Below are positions 63,944-64,000 of a DNA stretch of 64,000 nt, one piece after another. The number at the start of each line of letters is the position of its first letter. The first letter of the stretch is position 1. The notes under the pieces are model-generated. The model did no database searches. It was not told the DNA's origin and saw only the letters and a list, made by a program, of their open reading frames with translations. The DNA is from Chitinimonas arctica (GTDB lineage Bacteria > Pseudomonadota > Gammaproteobacteria > Burkholderiales > Chitinimonadaceae). The position numbers and the translations under genes are program-made. The stretch spans positions 4,774,001 through 4,838,000 of the forward strand of contig NZ_CP041730.1 in the NCBI RefSeq assembly GCF_007431345.1. The letters run 5' to 3'.

Positions 63944-64000
63944 GGCACGCTCGGGTAGTGGCAATACGCCGACTGTATGTGAGCGGCTTGTGTCGCTGCA

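Overview
The window is a high-GC chromosomal segment that reads as a betaproteobacterium. Support comes from the dadA-dadX locus with divergent Lrp-type regulator, a DctBR-controlled TRAP transporter, TamA-TamB, kynurenine-pathway genes, many chemoreceptors, and a clpB gene with an enteric-type RpoH promoter. Genus and species cannot be fixed from the sequence alone. No rRNA gene, tRNA gene, CRISPR array, origin or integrase gene was seen.

Layout. 0-1 kb: a small gene and an MntA-HepT toxin-antitoxin pair. 1-4.1 kb: D-alanine catabolism (dadX, dadA, dadR). 4.2-13 kb: two orphan periplasmic binding proteins, a carboxymuconolactone-decarboxylase-like protein overlapping a one-domain class III cyclase, tryptophan dioxygenase (kynA), two tandem degenerate HD-GYP proteins, a kynureninase-like enzyme and an MFS transporter. 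13-19.6 kb: an accessory, partly decayed island. It holds a frameshifted HEPN-like gene, a truncated ISAs1-family transposase, an orphan toxin tip with its probable immunity gene, a SUKH-like immunity gene, and a secreted-protein/membrane-protein module flanked by decayed copies of itself. 19.6-25.3 kb: a TRAP dicarboxylate-type system with its two-component regulators. 25.3-35.3 kb: an LRR protein, an EamA exporter, a TldD/PmbA-like pair, msrA, a frameshifted GNAT gene, a chemoreceptor, dusC and a truncated hemoglobin. 35.3-38.5 kb: a 3.1-kb segment lying between two copies of the 3' end of the hemoglobin gene. It contains a MITE-like element, a cysteine-rich secreted protein and a chemoreceptor. 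38.5-42.2 kb: a chemoreceptor remnant, a flavin reductase-like enzyme, a frameshifted possible cysteine-hydrolase gene and an SprA-type HExxH protein. 42.3-55.4 kb: tamA-tamB, a DnaQ/GIY-YIG fusion, a putative sulfation cluster (sulfotransferase, Asp beta-hydroxylase-like, APS kinase), clpB, a low-affinity iron permease-like protein and a small 2Fe-2S protein. 55.6-64 kb: a LytS/LytTR pair, a serine beta-lactamase-like hydrolase, a cadR-cadA metal efflux pair, a 38-residue membrane peptide, a PepSY membrane protein and a hypothetical gene.

The most unusual points are: the 3.1-kb segment flanked by hemoglobin 3'-end repeats; the three-gene sulfation cluster; the tandem HD-GYP proteins with lost metal ligands sitting between kynA and the kynU-like gene; the self-duplicated secreted/membrane module; the orphan toxin-immunity module; and three single-base frameshifts, all in accessory genes.
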